A stretch of 64,000 bases of DNA from Amaricoccus sp. (GCF_017993425.1 NZ_JAGOMQ010000015.1:1-64000); one strand, 5' to 3'. Shown: positions 1 through 8,598, numbered from the stretch's first letter. Program-made: numbers and translations. Notes: generated by a model from the sequence alone, not told the origin.

Positions 1-2
1 TC

Positions 3-239
3 GCCGTCCTCTCCCTCGGCCTCGTCGGCTTCCTGCCGGTCTTCGGCGCCATCGCCCTCGGCTTCGTCCTCGCCTGGCCGGCCTCGATCCTCGTCGCGCG
101 CTGGATCAAGGCCAACGACCCGGCCTGGAACGCCGGGAAGGACCGCCCGACCCGCGCGGAGTACCGCGAGCGCCTGCGGCACGGCCCGGACCCGCTCCGC
201 CCCGAGCCGCCGAACCCGCTCGCGCCCTCCCGGCGCTGA
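3..239 (+). CDS. C-terminal part of a membrane protein (partial)
   Basis: The open frame runs off the left edge and stops with TGA at 237-239. The visible 78 residues start with a Gly/Leu/Val/Phe-rich stretch that can form one or two membrane segments. They end in a charged, Pro-rich tail (…WIKANDPAWNAGKDRPT…). This looks like the last membrane helix and cytoplasmic tail of a multi-pass inner-membrane protein. I do not recognise the family from this fragment. No signal or catalytic motif is visible. Confidence 0.6.
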   Translation, partial: AVLSLGLVGFLPVFGAIALGFVLAWPASILVARWIKANDPAWNAGKDRPTRAEYRERLRHGPDPLRPEPPNPLAPSRR

Positions 240-280
240 CCGAGGCGGAGAAACCGGAACCGCCCACGGGCGGCGCTCGA

Positions 281-605
281 CACCCTGCACGACGCCTGCC
301 GGCCCTGCCGGATCCACGGGGCGCGCGACCGACCGAAGCGGGCTTGCCCGCAAGGCCCGGCGCGACAAGCGAAAGCATTGCTTTCGCCGCGCCGACGGCT
401 GGAGCGCGGTTGCGCGCGGAAGCCGTGAGGGGTCCAGATTTCCCCGTCGCGCGCAATCCGTCCGTGAGCGCCCCGGCGAGCGCGGAATCGCGCTCGCCCC
501 CCGAGGGGCGATCGCGGACGGATTTGCCACGGGTCAAATCCGTCTTGCGTCCCCGTCGCGACCTGCTTCCGGCCGGGGCTTCGGCTCCACCGACGTGCAG
601 GTGCG
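281..605 (-). mobile_element. MITE-like element, copy 1 (inverted, oldest)
   Basis: This is the same element as at 7197-7530 and 13842-14172, in the opposite orientation. It keeps the internal hairpins, including GACGGATTTG…CAAATCCGTC near 517-544 and the GCGAAAGCA/TGCTTTCGC stem. The ends are decayed (CACCCTGCACGACG at the left; CGACGTGCAGGTG at the right). The flanks GGCGCTCGA (272-280) and GGCGCTCAA (606-614) match at 8 of 9 bases, as expected of an aged 9-bp target duplication. It contains no credible gene. The 140-aa and 200-aa frames across it are high-GC artefacts. Confidence 0.75.
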
Positions 606-701
606 GGCGCTCAAGACGCCTCCGTTTATCCTGCAACAACATCAATATGTTGCCCCATGCCCAACTGCGGACCCCTCGCGCCCGCCCACGCCGGGCGCCC
701 G

Positions 702-730
702 TTGACACCGCCCCTGCCCGCGTATATCTC
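702..730 (+). promoter_or_regulatory. Promoter of tRNA-Leu
   Basis: A perfect -35 TTGACA (702-707) is followed 17 bp later by TATCTC (725-730). The tRNA body starts 15 bp further on. This is the expected sigma-70 layout for a stable-RNA gene. Confidence 0.6.
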
Positions 731-745
731 GCCCCGACGACACCG

Positions 746-831
746 GCCCAGGTGGCGGAATGGTAGACGCGCTGGTTTCAGGTACCAGTGGCTTAACGGC
801 CGTGGAAGTTCGAGTCTTCTCCTGGGCACCA
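746..831 (+). tRNA. tRNA-Leu (anticodon CAG)
   Basis: The acceptor stem GCCCAGG (746-752) pairs with CCTGGGC (821-827). The anticodon stem CTGGT/ACCAG encloses loop TTCAGGT with anticodon CAG. A long variable arm, as in class II tRNAs, is present. The T-arm TTCGAGT is seen and CCA is encoded at 829-831. It lies 50 bp upstream of the RNase D-like gene. Confidence 0.95.
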
Positions 832-881
832 AGTCCCCCGCGCGTCCGCGCTTCCGCGCGGCGCGCGCGCGAGGGAACGAC

Positions 882-1493
882 ATGACGAACCACCTGCACC
901 AGGGCGACCTGCCGGAGGGCCTCGACCTCGGCCCGGTCGTCGCCATCGACACCGAGACGATGGGGCTCGTCCCCGCCCGCGACCGGCTCTGCCTCGTGCA
1001 GCTCTCCGCCGGCGACGGCGACGCCCACCTCGTGCAGATCCGCCCCGGCGACGCCGCCCCCCGCCTCGTCGCCATGCTCGGCGACCCGGGGGTGGAGAAG
1101 CTCTTCCACTTCGCCCGCTTCGACGTCGCGGTGCTGCTCCACCGCTTCGGCGTGCTGACCCAGCCCGTCTGGTGCACCAAGATCGCCTCGAAGCTCGTGC
1201 GGACCTACACCGACCGCCACGGCCTCAAGGACCTGCTCCGCGAGATGCTCGAGGTCGACGTCTCCAAGGCGCAGCAATCCTCCGACTGGGGCGCGGCCAC
1301 GCTCACCCCGGCGCAGATCGACTACGCCGCATCGGACGTCCTCCACCTCCACCGCCTCAAGGCGGCGCTGGAGCCGCGCCTCGCCCGCGAGGGCCGGGCC
1401 GGGCTGGCGCGGGCCTGCTTCGACTTCCTCCCCACCCGCGCCCGCCTCGACCTCGCCGGCTGGGACGAGGTCGACATCTTCGCCCATGCCTGA
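882..1493 (+). CDS. rnd: RNase D-like 3'-5' exonuclease (single-domain)
   Basis: This 203-residue protein is only the DEDDy exonuclease domain. The first acidic pair is in VAIDTETMGL near residue 22. A middle HFARFDVAVL motif follows, and YAASDVLHLHRL carries the catalytic Tyr and Asp. It lacks the C-terminal HRDC domain of E. coli RNase D, as is usual for the short alphaproteobacterial form. It should trim RNA 3' ends using two metal ions. The ATG at 882 follows GAGGGAACGAC. The stop overlaps the kdsD start by 8 bp, so the two are probably co-transcribed. Upstream in-frame ATGs lie before and inside the tRNA and are not credible starts. Confidence 0.88.
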   Translation: MTNHLHQGDLPEGLDLGPVVAIDTETMGLVPARDRLCLVQLSAGDGDAHLVQIRPGDAAPRLVAMLGDPGVEKLFHFARFDVAVLLHRFGVLTQPVWCTKIASKLVRTYTDRHGLKDLLREMLEVDVSKAQQSSDWGAATLTPAQIDYAASDVLHLHRLKAALEPRLAREGRAGLARACFDFLPTRARLDLAGWDEVDIFAHA

Positions 1494-2502
1494 CCCCGTG
1501 CCCGCCCGCGCTCCGACCCCGCCGCCCGACGACGCCCCCCGCGACGCCAGCCTGATCGCCGCCGGCCGCCGCGTGGTCGGCGTCGAGGCCGAGGCGCTCG
1601 GCAAGCTCGCGGGCGCGCTCGACGCCAGCTTCGCCGCCGCCGCCCGGCTGCTCCTCGCTGCGAAGGGCCGGGTGATCGTCTCCGGCATGGGCAAGTCCGG
1701 CCATGTCGGGCGCAAGATCGCCGCGACGCTCGCCTCGACCGGCACGCCCGCCCTCTTTGTTCACCCGGCCGAGGCGAGCCACGGCGACCTCGGCATGATC
1801 ACCCGCGACGACGTGGTGGTGCTGCTCTCGAACTCCGGCGAGACGCCCGAGCTCGCCGACCTGATCGCCTATACCCGCCGCTTCGCCATCCCCCTCGTCG
1901 CCGTCGCCGGCCGCGCCGACAGCACGCTGATCGCCCAGGCCGACATCGGCGTCGTCCTGCCCGACGCGCCCGAGGCCTGCCCCGTCGGCCTCGCGCCCAC
2001 CACCTCCACGACGATGACCCTCGCCCTCGGCGACGCGCTGGCCGTGGCGCTGATGGAGGCCCGCGCCTTCACCCCGGCCGCCTTCCGCGACCTCCACCCC
2101 GGCGGCCGCCTCGGCGCGCGCCTCGCCACCGTCGGCCAGCTGATGCACCGCGGCGCCGAGGCGCCGCTCGTAGGCGTCGAGACGCCCATGCCCGAGGCGC
2201 TGATCGAGATGACGCGGAAGGGCTTCGGCGTCGTCGGCGTCACCGACGGCGAGGGCGCGCTCGTCGGCATCGTCACCGACGGCGACCTGCGCCGGCACAT
2301 GGACGGCCTGCTCTCCCGCCGCGTCGGCGAGGTGATGACCCGCGCGCCCCGCACCATCGCCACAACCGCGCTCGCCTCCGAGGCGCTCGGGATCATGAAC
2401 GCCTCGCGCATCACCACGCTCTTCGCGGTCGACCCGGCGGCGCCCGGCCGGCCGGCCGGCGTGCTGCATGTCCACGACTGCCTGCGCGCCGGCGTCGCCT
2501 GA
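1486..2502 (+). CDS. kdsD: Arabinose-5-phosphate isomerase (KpsF/GutQ)
   Basis: The 338 residues have an N-terminal SIS domain (SGMGKSGHVGRKIAATLASTG) and two C-terminal CBS domains (…GIVTDGDLRRHM…). It should interconvert D-ribulose-5-phosphate and D-arabinose-5-phosphate, the first step towards Kdo for lipopolysaccharide. Length and domain order are normal for the family. The start overlaps the stop of the exonuclease gene. lptC begins 3 bp after its stop, so it heads the LPS part of this operon. The kdsB gene at 8708-9508 acts later in the same pathway. Confidence 0.93.
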   Translation: MPDPVPARAPTPPPDDAPRDASLIAAGRRVVGVEAEALGKLAGALDASFAAAARLLLAAKGRVIVSGMGKSGHVGRKIAATLASTGTPALFVHPAEASHGDLGMITRDDVVVLLSNSGETPELADLIAYTRRFAIPLVAVAGRADSTLIAQADIGVVLPDAPEACPVGLAPTTSTTMTLALGDALAVALMEARAFTPAAFRDLHPGGRLGARLATVGQLMHRGAEAPLVGVETPMPEALIEMTRKGFGVVGVTDGEGALVGIVTDGDLRRHMDGLLSRRVGEVMTRAPRTIATTALASEALGIMNASRITTLFAVDPAAPGRPAGVLHVHDCLRAGVA

Positions 2503-2505
2503 GCC

Positions 2506-3171
2506 ATGGCCGCCGCCGGCCCCGGGCTCTATTCGCGCCTCGTCGCCATCCTCAAGGTCGGGCTGCCGCTCGTCGCCATCGCCATGCTCGCCGGCCTCTT
2601 CCTCGGCTCGGAGCGGCCGCGCGGCGGCGGCGAGCTGGTGTTCTCCCCGGCCGACCTCGCGGCGCTCGGCAGCGGGATGCGGGTCAGCGCGCCGGTGTTC
2701 TCCGGGGTGACCGACGCGGGCGACCGCTTCCGCTTCACCGCCGCCGAGGTGACCCCCGACGCCGCGCCCCCGACCCGCGCCGCCATCGACGCGCTCGCGG
2801 GCCGGATCGACTTCGCCGACGGCCGCGGCGTCGACGTCCGCGCCGACGACGGCGATCTCGACCTGCATTCCCAGGCGCTGAAGCTCGAGGGCGACGTCCG
2901 GCTCCGCAGCGACGACGGCTACGCCTTCGCCGCCCGGCGCGTCGACGTCGACCTCCGGGCCGGCGGCATGGTGGCCACCGGCGAGGTCGGCGGCGAGGGC
3001 CCGATGGGCACGATCGCCGCCGGGAGGCTCACCGTCACGCCCCCCGAGGCGGAAGGCGGCGGGCGCAAGTTCTTGTTCGAGGAGGCGGTGCGGGTAGTAT
3101 ACGATCCGGCGACCGCCCCGCCCGGGGCGGCCGCGGCCCCTGCCCCGACCGGGGCCTCGACCGAAGAATGA
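2506..3171 (+). CDS. lptC: LPS export protein LptC
   Basis: This 221-residue protein has a single N-terminal membrane helix (about residues 12-35: LVAILKVGLPLVAIAMLAGL), then a periplasmic beta-rich domain typical of LptC/YrbK. LptC links the LptBFG transporter to the LptA bridge and passes LPS outward. The C-terminus ends in a Pro/Ala-rich tail. The position between kdsD and lptA matches the classic yrb/lpt order. Sequence identity is low, as usual for LptC, so the call rests on architecture and context. Confidence 0.85.
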   Translation: MAAAGPGLYSRLVAILKVGLPLVAIAMLAGLFLGSERPRGGGELVFSPADLAALGSGMRVSAPVFSGVTDAGDRFRFTAAEVTPDAAPPTRAAIDALAGRIDFADGRGVDVRADDGDLDLHSQALKLEGDVRLRSDDGYAFAARRVDVDLRAGGMVATGEVGGEGPMGTIAAGRLTVTPPEAEGGGRKFLFEEAVRVVYDPATAPPGAAAAPAPTGASTEE

Positions 3172-3181
3172 AAGGCCTCCG

Positions 3182-3796
3182 ATGCGCGCCGTGACCATCC
3201 CTGCCCTGCTCGCGGCGCTGGCGGCGGGCGGCGCGGCGGCGCAGCAGGGCCCCGCGGCGGCGACCGGCGCGGCGGCGCGGGAGGCCGCGCCCAAAGGCGG
3301 CGCCTCGGTCCCCTTCGGGGACTTCGAGCACGATTCCACCCTGCCGGTCGAGATCACCTCCGACGCGCTGGCGCTCGACCAGACGGCGCGGACCGCGGTG
3401 TTCACCGGCACGGTCAAGGTCGGCCAGGGCGAGCTGCGCCTCGCCGCCGACCGGCTCGAGGTCTACTACGCCGAGGGCGCCGAGGGGCAGCAGGGCGGCA
3501 TCGAGCGCATGGACGCCACCGGCAACGTCACCCTCTCGAACGGCGTCGAGGCCGCCGAGGCCCGGCACGCCCGCTACGTCGTCTCGACCGGCATCGTCGA
3601 CATGGACGGCGACGTCCTCCTCACCCAGGGCTCCAACGCGCTCGCGAGCGAGCGCCTGCGCCTCGACCTCAACGCCGGCACCGGCACCCTCGAGGGCCGC
3701 GTCAAGACGATCATCGTCCCCGGCGAGGTCAAGGGCGCGGCCCCCGCCGCCCCGCGCAAGGGCGCCCCGGACGCCGGGAAGGGCGCCGCGCCTTGA
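3182..3796 (+). CDS. lptA: LPS transport periplasmic protein LptA
   Basis: The 204 residues begin with a signal peptide (MRAVTIPALLAALAAGGAAAQ). An OstA/LptA jelly-roll domain follows (EITSDALALDQTARTAVFTGTVKVGQGELRLAADRLEVYY). It should form the periplasmic bridge that carries LPS to LptD. The tail is Lys/Ala/Pro-rich. A GAATGAAAGG stretch overlapping the lptC end may serve as its ribosome site. The stop overlaps the TTG start of lptB (TTGA), which indicates translational coupling. Confidence 0.9.
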   Translation: MRAVTIPALLAALAAGGAAAQQGPAAATGAAAREAAPKGGASVPFGDFEHDSTLPVEITSDALALDQTARTAVFTGTVKVGQGELRLAADRLEVYYAEGAEGQQGGIERMDATGNVTLSNGVEAAEARHARYVVSTGIVDMDGDVLLTQGSNALASERLRLDLNAGTGTLEGRVKTIIVPGEVKGAAPAAPRKGAPDAGKGAAP

Positions 3797-4548
3797 GCCG
3801 CCCCGCGCTCCGCGTCACCGAGGGCGGCCAGGGCCTCGTCGCCGCCAACCTCGGCAAGGCCTACCGCCGCCGCCCGATCCTGCGCGACGTCTCGCTCTCG
3901 CTCCGCCGCGGCGAGGTCGCGGCGCTGCTCGGGCCCAACGGCGCCGGCAAGACCACCTGCTTCTACGCCATCGCCGGCCTCGTCCCGCCCGATTCCGGGA
4001 CCGTCTCCGTCGACGGCGTCGACGTCACCCACCTGCCGATGTACCGCCGCGCCAGGATGGGCATCGGCTACCTACCGCAGGAGGCCTCGGTCTTCCGCGG
4101 CCTCTCCGTCGCCGACAACATCCGCGCCATCCTCGAGGTCACCGTCCCCGACGCCGAGAAGCGCCACGAGATGCTCGACGAGCTCCTCGGCGAGTTCTCG
4201 ATCGCCCACCTCGCCCGCGCCCCGGCCATCGCCCTCTCCGGCGGCGAGCGGCGGCGGGTGGAGATCGCCCGCTGCCTCGCCGCCCTGCCGAAATACGTGC
4301 TCCTCGACGAGCCCTTCGCCGGCGTCGACCCGCTCGCCGTCGCCGACATCCGCAAGCTCGTGCGCCAGCTCAAGGACCGCGGCATCGGCGTGCTGATCAC
4401 CGACCACAATGTGCGCGAGACGCTGGAAATCGTCGACCGGGCCTATATCCTTCACGGGGGCTCGGTGATCATGACCGGCACCCCCGAGGAGGTCGTGCGC
4501 GACGACAATGTGCGGCGTGTCTACCTTGGCGACAGCTTCCGCATCTGA
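3793..4548 (+). CDS. lptB: LPS export ABC transporter ATPase LptB
   Basis: The 251 residues form a complete ABC ATPase. Walker A is LGPNGAGKTTC, the signature is ALSGGERRRVEIARCL, and Walker B is YVLLDEPFAGVDP. A switch His lies in LITDHNVRET. It powers extraction of LPS from the inner membrane with LptFG, which are not in this window. The start is TTG, overlapping the lptA stop by 4 bp. rpoN follows 33 bp downstream, the widespread proteobacterial arrangement. Confidence 0.94.
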   Translation: MSRPALRVTEGGQGLVAANLGKAYRRRPILRDVSLSLRRGEVAALLGPNGAGKTTCFYAIAGLVPPDSGTVSVDGVDVTHLPMYRRARMGIGYLPQEASVFRGLSVADNIRAILEVTVPDAEKRHEMLDELLGEFSIAHLARAPAIALSGGERRRVEIARCLAALPKYVLLDEPFAGVDPLAVADIRKLVRQLKDRGIGVLITDHNVRETLEIVDRAYILHGGSVIMTGTPEEVVRDDNVRRVYLGDSFRI

Positions 4549-4581
4549 CCGCGGACGCGGCGCAGGACGGGGCGCCGCCTG

Positions 4582-5907
4582 ATGGCCCTCGCCCCGCGCA
4601 TCGAGATCCGGCAGGGCCAGGCGCTCGTCATGACGCCGCAGCTGCAGCAGGCGATCCGCTTCCTGCAGATGTCGAACCTCGCGCTGACCGACTACGTCGC
4701 CGCCGAGGTCGAGAAGAACCCCTTCCTCGAGCTCGCGTCGCCCCCGCCGCTCCCCGCCGGCGGCGCCCGCATCGGCCGCGCCTCGGCCGGCCCGATCGAC
4801 GGGCTCGACGCCACGCCCGCCACCGTCAGCCTCGCCGACCACCTCCAGGCCCAGATCGGCGCCGCCCGCGCCGCGCCCTCCGTGGTCACCGCCGCGCGCC
4901 TCCTCGCCGAGGAGCTCGAGGAGGACGGCTACCTGCGCGCGCCGCTCGCCGAGGTCGCCGCCCGCCACCGCCTCGCCGCTTCGGACGTCGAGCGCGGGCT
5001 GGCGCTGGTGCAGTCCTGCGACCCCGTCGGCGTCGGGGCCCGCACGCTGGCCGAATGCATGGCGCTCCAGCTCCGCGAGCGCGACCGCCTCGACCCGGCC
5101 ATGCGCGCGCTCGTCGAGAACCTCGTCCTCCTCGCCCGCGGCCGCACCGAGGAGCTCCAGGCGATCTGCGGCGTCGACGCGGCCGACTTCGCCGACATGC
5201 TCGCCGAGCTGCGCGCCCTCGACCCCAAGCCCGGCCTGCGCTTCGCCGAGGCCCCGACCCAGGCCGTCGCGCCCGACGTCTACGTCGTCCGCGCGCCCGG
5301 CGGCGGCTGGACCGTCGAGCTCAACACCGAGACCCTGCCCCGCGTCCTCGTCGACAACCGCTACGTCGCGCAGCTCGCCGGCAAGGACGGCCCGACCCGC
5401 GCCTACGTCTCCGAGATGAGCGCCGCGGCGAACTGGCTGGCGCGCAGCCTCGAGCAGCGCGCCCGCACCATCCTGAGGGTCGCGAGCGCGCTCGCCCGCC
5501 ACCAGGAGGGCTTCTTCGACGCCGGCCCCGGCCGCCTGCGCCCGCTCACCCGGCGGGCGCTCGCCGACCGGCTCGGCCTCCACGAATCCACAATCAGCCG
5601 GGTCACGGCCGACAAGTACGTCGCCTGCGAGCAGGGAGTGATCGAGATGCGGGGCCTCTTCAGCGCGACCATCCAGTCCTCCGCCGGCGGCGAGGGCGTC
5701 TCCGCCGCGGCGGTCCAGTCGCGCATCCGCGCGATGATCGCCCGCGAGGCGGCGGCGCGTCCGGTCTCCGACGACGCCCTCGTAAACCTCCTCGCCGAGG
5801 AGGGGATTGAAATCGCTAGGCGGACGGTTGCAAAGTACCGCGAAGGCATGGGCATACCGTCCTCGGTCGAGCGTCGTCGATCCAGGGCGACCCTCGCCAG
5901 AACCTGA
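4582..5907 (+). CDS. rpoN: RNA polymerase sigma-54 factor
   Basis: The 441-residue protein has the Gln-rich activator-interacting region at its N-terminus (QGQALVMTPQLQQAIRFLQMSNLAL). A core-binding region follows, then a DNA-binding HTH (LADRLGLHESTISRVTADKY). It ends with an RpoN box close to the consensus (ARRTVAKYRE). Sigma-54 directs transcription of nitrogen and other genes with enhancer-binding proteins. The linkage to hpf and ptsN is conserved across Proteobacteria. It is slightly shorter than E. coli RpoN because the acidic region II is compact. Confidence 0.94.
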   Translation: MALAPRIEIRQGQALVMTPQLQQAIRFLQMSNLALTDYVAAEVEKNPFLELASPPPLPAGGARIGRASAGPIDGLDATPATVSLADHLQAQIGAARAAPSVVTAARLLAEELEEDGYLRAPLAEVAARHRLAASDVERGLALVQSCDPVGVGARTLAECMALQLRERDRLDPAMRALVENLVLLARGRTEELQAICGVDAADFADMLAELRALDPKPGLRFAEAPTQAVAPDVYVVRAPGGGWTVELNTETLPRVLVDNRYVAQLAGKDGPTRAYVSEMSAAANWLARSLEQRARTILRVASALARHQEGFFDAGPGRLRPLTRRALADRLGLHESTISRVTADKYVACEQGVIEMRGLFSATIQSSAGGEGVSAAAVQSRIRAMIAREAAARPVSDDALVNLLAEEGIEIARRTVAKYREGMGIPSSVERRRSRATLART

Positions 5908-5983
5908 CGGTTCAGGGGCGCGGCCGCCGATGCGGGCGAACCAACCAGAGCCGGCGATGGCCGGCGCATTAGGGGGGCGCGAC

Positions 5984-6562
5984 ATGCGAATCCAGGTCAG
6001 CGGCAAGCAGATAGACATCGGCGAGTCGCTGAGAAACCACGTCGAGGACAAGGTCGTCGAGCTGTGCGGCAAGTACGCCGACCGCGCCGTCGAGGCCGTG
6101 GTGATCTTCTCCCGCGACCGGCACGAGTTCATCGCCGACAGCTCGGTCCACCTGCCGACCGGGCTGACCGCCCAGTCCAAGGCGCGCGCCGGCGAGATCT
6201 ACGCGAGCTTCGACGCCGCGATGGACCGGCTCGAGAAGCAGCTCCGCCGCTACAAGCGGCGGCTCAAGGACCACCACCGCAACCGCGAGTTTCCGATTGA
6301 AGCCGTCGACGCGCCGTCCTACATCCTCGCGAGCGGCGAGGACCATGCCGACGGGGCGGAGCCCGAGACGCTCCAGCCGATCATTGTCGCCGAGATGGAG
6401 ACACGGGTGCCTTATCTGTCGGTCGGCGAGGCGGTGATGCAGATGGAGCTGGCCGGGGCGGGGGTGCTCGTCTTCCGCAACGACGCGCATGGCGGGGTCA
6501 ACGTGGTGTACCGGCGCGACGACGGCAACATCGGCTGGATCGACCCGCGGAACAGCCAGTGA
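5984..6562 (+). CDS. hpf: Ribosome hibernation promoting factor, long form
   Basis: The 192 residues start at MRIQVSGKQIDIGESLRNHVEDKV, the S30AE/YfiA domain that sits in the decoding channel. A linker and a C-terminal dimerisation domain follow (TLQPIIVAEMETRVPYLSVGEAVMQMEL…). The two domains define the long HPF type, which pairs 70S ribosomes into 100S particles in stationary phase. The ATG at 5984 matches the conserved N-terminus. In-frame codons further upstream give no family sequence. It sits between rpoN and ptsN as usual. Confidence 0.92.
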   Translation: MRIQVSGKQIDIGESLRNHVEDKVVELCGKYADRAVEAVVIFSRDRHEFIADSSVHLPTGLTAQSKARAGEIYASFDAAMDRLEKQLRRYKRRLKDHHRNREFPIEAVDAPSYILASGEDHADGAEPETLQPIIVAEMETRVPYLSVGEAVMQMELAGAGVLVFRNDAHGGVNVVYRRDDGNIGWIDPRNSQ

Positions 6563-6590
6563 CGCCGACGGGCCGAGGGAGTCCCTGATC

Positions 6591-7055
6591 ATGGAGCTTT
6601 CGCAGATTCTGGGCGTCGAGGCCGTGCGCGCGCCCCTCAAGGCGACGAGCAAGAAGCGCCTGCTCCAGGACCTCGCCGACATGGCCGAGCAGGTCTACGG
6701 CCTCTCGGCCGAGGCGGCCTACAAGGCGCTGACCGAGCGCGAGGCGCTCGGTCCCACCGGCGTCGGGCGCGGCGTGGCCATCCCGCACGCCCGCTTCGCC
6801 GGGGTGAGCCACGTGGTCGGGCTGTTCGTGCGGCTGGAGAAGCCGGTCGACTTCGAGTCGATCGACCGCCAGCCGGTCGACCTCGTCTTCGCCCTCCTCG
6901 CGCCGGAGGCGGCCGGGGCCGAGCACCTCAAGGCGCTGGCGCGCGTGTCGCGGACCCTGCGCAGCGAGGCGATCTGCGCCAAGCTGCGCTCGACCTTCGA
7001 TCCCAACGCCCTCTACGCGATCCTGACCGAGACGAAGAGCGAGCAGGCCGCCTGA
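6591..7055 (+). CDS. ptsN: PTS nitrogen-regulatory enzyme IIA (EIIA-Ntr)
   Basis: The 154 residues match EIIA-Ntr. The phosphorylated His66 lies in GRGVAIPHARF, with VGLFVRLEKPVDFESIDRQPVDLVFALLAP behind it. It receives phosphate from EI-Ntr/NPr and adjusts potassium and nitrogen control and other targets. The start at 6591 has GAGGGAGTCC upstream, and in-frame codons inside hpf are not needed. It is the last gene of the rpoN block. The next 140 bp are featureless up to a MITE-like element. Confidence 0.93.
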   Translation: MELSQILGVEAVRAPLKATSKKRLLQDLADMAEQVYGLSAEAAYKALTEREALGPTGVGRGVAIPHARFAGVSHVVGLFVRLEKPVDFESIDRQPVDLVFALLAPEAAGAEHLKALARVSRTLRSEAICAKLRSTFDPNALYAILTETKSEQAA

Positions 7056-7196
7056 GACCGCCCGGCGACGGCGATCTCAGGCAGGCCCCTCCCCCTGTCG
7101 CCGCCATCCCCTTCCCCTCCGAGCCCTCCCGGCACGCAACCCGGTCGCCGGGATCGCAGCCGAGCGGCGACGCGTCGCCTCTCGACGGCGCATGTC

Positions 7197-7530
7197 CACA
7201 CTGCACGACAGTGGAGAGGAAGCCCGGCCCGAGGCTGGCCGCGACGGTGACGCCAGACGGATTTGACCCGTGGCAAATCCGTCCGCGATCGCCCCTGCGG
7301 GGGGCGAGCGCGATTCCGCGCTCGCCGGGGCGCTCACGGACGGATTGCGCGCTTCCGCAGAAATCGGCGCCCCTCACGGCTTCCGCGCGCAACCGCGCTC
7401 CAGCCGTCGGCGCGGCGAAAGCAATGCTTTCGCCTGTCGCGCCGGGCCTCGCGGGCAAGCCCGCTTCGGTCGCTCGGCGCTCGCGCGCGCCCCGTGGATC
7501 CAGCAGAGCAGACAGGTGTCGTGCAGTGTG
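7197..7530 (+). mobile_element. MITE-like element, copy 2, with 9-bp target duplication
   Basis: The 334-bp element is bounded by inverted ends CACACTGCACGACA (7197-7210) and TGTCGTGCAGTGTG (7517-7530). Perfect direct repeats GCGCATGTC flank it at 7188-7196 and 7531-7539. Inside are at least three 10-bp hairpins: 7256-7265/7274-7283, 7303-7312/7317-7326 and 7414-7423/7425-7434. There is no transposase frame; overlapping open frames exist only because of base composition. It lies between the convergent ptsN and galU genes. Confidence 0.85.
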
Positions 7531-7563
7531 GCGCATGTCACCGCCGCGGAATCTCGCCGCAGC

Positions 7564-7601
7564 AAAATCAATGACTTACCGAATTTTCACGCGTGAACAC
7601 C
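7564..7601. repeat. Conserved 38-bp block with TTCACGCGTGAA palindrome, copy 1
   Basis: AAAATCAATGACTT (7564-7577) leads into a perfect palindrome TTCACGCGTGAA (7586-7597). A near-identical block lies at 14205-14242, also about 33 bp to the right of a MITE copy and just downstream of a minus-strand gene end. The sequence between block and MITE is not conserved. It may be a target landmark or a terminator-like element. Confidence 0.55.
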
Positions 7602-7614
7602 ACGCCACGACAGA

Positions 7615-7640
7615 ACGGCGCGCCGCTTCGGGCGCGCCGT
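7615..7640 (-). terminator. Hairpin downstream of galU
   Basis: A perfect 10-bp stem ACGGCGCGCC (7615-7624) / GGCGCGCCGT (7631-7640) with loop GCTTCG lies 40 bp past the galU stop on the minus strand. The T-run after it is weak (TTCTG). It probably ends galU transcription. Confidence 0.5.
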
Positions 7641-7680
7641 GAAGCCCGGGACGCCGCGCCCCGCGCCCCGGACCCGGCGA

Positions 7681-8598
7681 TCAGCCGCGGGCGACCGCCT
7701 TCTCGCGCAGCGGCTCGCGCAGCGAGTCGAGCGTGGTCTGGAGGTAGTCCAGGAACTCGCCGCGCAGCTCGTCCCGGGCGAGGCCGAAGGCCACCGTCGC
7801 CTGGAGATAGCCCGACTTCGAGCCGCAGTCGAAGCGCTGGCCGCGGAAGCGGAAGGCGTGGACGTCGCCGCGCCGCCCGATCTCCTGCGCGATCGCGTCG
7901 GTCAGCTGCACCTCGCCGCCGGCCCCGGCCTCGAGCTTCTCGAGGTTCTTCAGCACGTTCGGCGTCAGGATGTAGCGGCCGATCACCGCGAAGTTCGAGG
8001 GCGCGTCGGCCGCCTTCGGCTTCTCGACCATCGCCCTCACCGACATCGTGGTGCCGGTCTGGCCGCCGACGTCGACGATCCCGTAGGAGGAGACGCTGGC
8101 ATGCGGCACCTCCATCGTCGCGACCATGTTGCCGCCGGTCTCGGCATAGGCCTCGACCATCTGCTTCAGGCAGGGGGTCTCCGCGTCGATCACGTCGTCG
8201 GGCAGGATCACCGCGAAGGGCTCGTCGCCGATCAGCCGCCGCGCGCACCAGACGGCGTGGCCGAGGCCGCGCCGCTCCTGCTGCCGCACATAGGCGACCG
8301 CGCCCGAATCCATGTCCGTCTGCTTCAGCGCCTCGATCAGCGCCGTCTTCTTGCCCTCGTGCAGCGCCGCCTCGAGCTCCGGCGCGCCGTCGAAGTAGTC
8401 CTCCAGCGCGCTCTTGCCGCGCGAGGTGACGAAGATGAACTCCTTCACCCCCGCGGCGCGCGCCTCGTCGATCGCGTACTGGATCAGCGGTCGGTCGACG
8501 AGGGGGAGGATCTCCTTCGGCACCGACTTGGTCGCCGGCAGGAACCGCGTCCCGAAGCCGGCCACCGGAAATACAGCCTTCGTAACCTTGCGGCTCAT
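7681..8598 (-). CDS. galU: UTP-glucose-1-phosphate uridylyltransferase
   Basis: The 305 residues begin KAVFPVAGFGTRFLPATKSVPKEILPLVDRPLIQYAIDEA, the nucleotide-binding signature of GalU. Later motifs include VILPDDVID and VEKPKAADAPSNFAVIGRYIL. It makes UDP-glucose from UTP and glucose-1-phosphate for glycans and LPS sugars. Length is normal. It is 110 bp downstream of kdsB on the same strand, and the 8599-8707 gap holds no gene. The C-terminus faces a hairpin and a MITE copy. Confidence 0.95.
   Translation of the reverse strand: MSRKVTKAVFPVAGFGTRFLPATKSVPKEILPLVDRPLIQYAIDEARAAGVKEFIFVTSRGKSALEDYFDGAPELEAALHEGKKTALIEALKQTDMDSGAVAYVRQQERRGLGHAVWCARRLIGDEPFAVILPDDVIDAETPCLKQMVEAYAETGGNMVATMEVPHASVSSYGIVDVGGQTGTTMSVRAMVEKPKAADAPSNFAVIGRYILTPNVLKNLEKLEAGAGGEVQLTDAIAQEIGRRGDVHAFRFRGQRFDCGSKSGYLQATVAFGLARDELRGEFLDYLQTTLDSLREPLREKAVARG

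Noticed and set aside
7211-7642. Open frames of 100-140 residues across the MITE copies
   Set aside because: The same frames appear in each copy only because the element is GC-rich and repeated. They have no ribosome sites and no domain.
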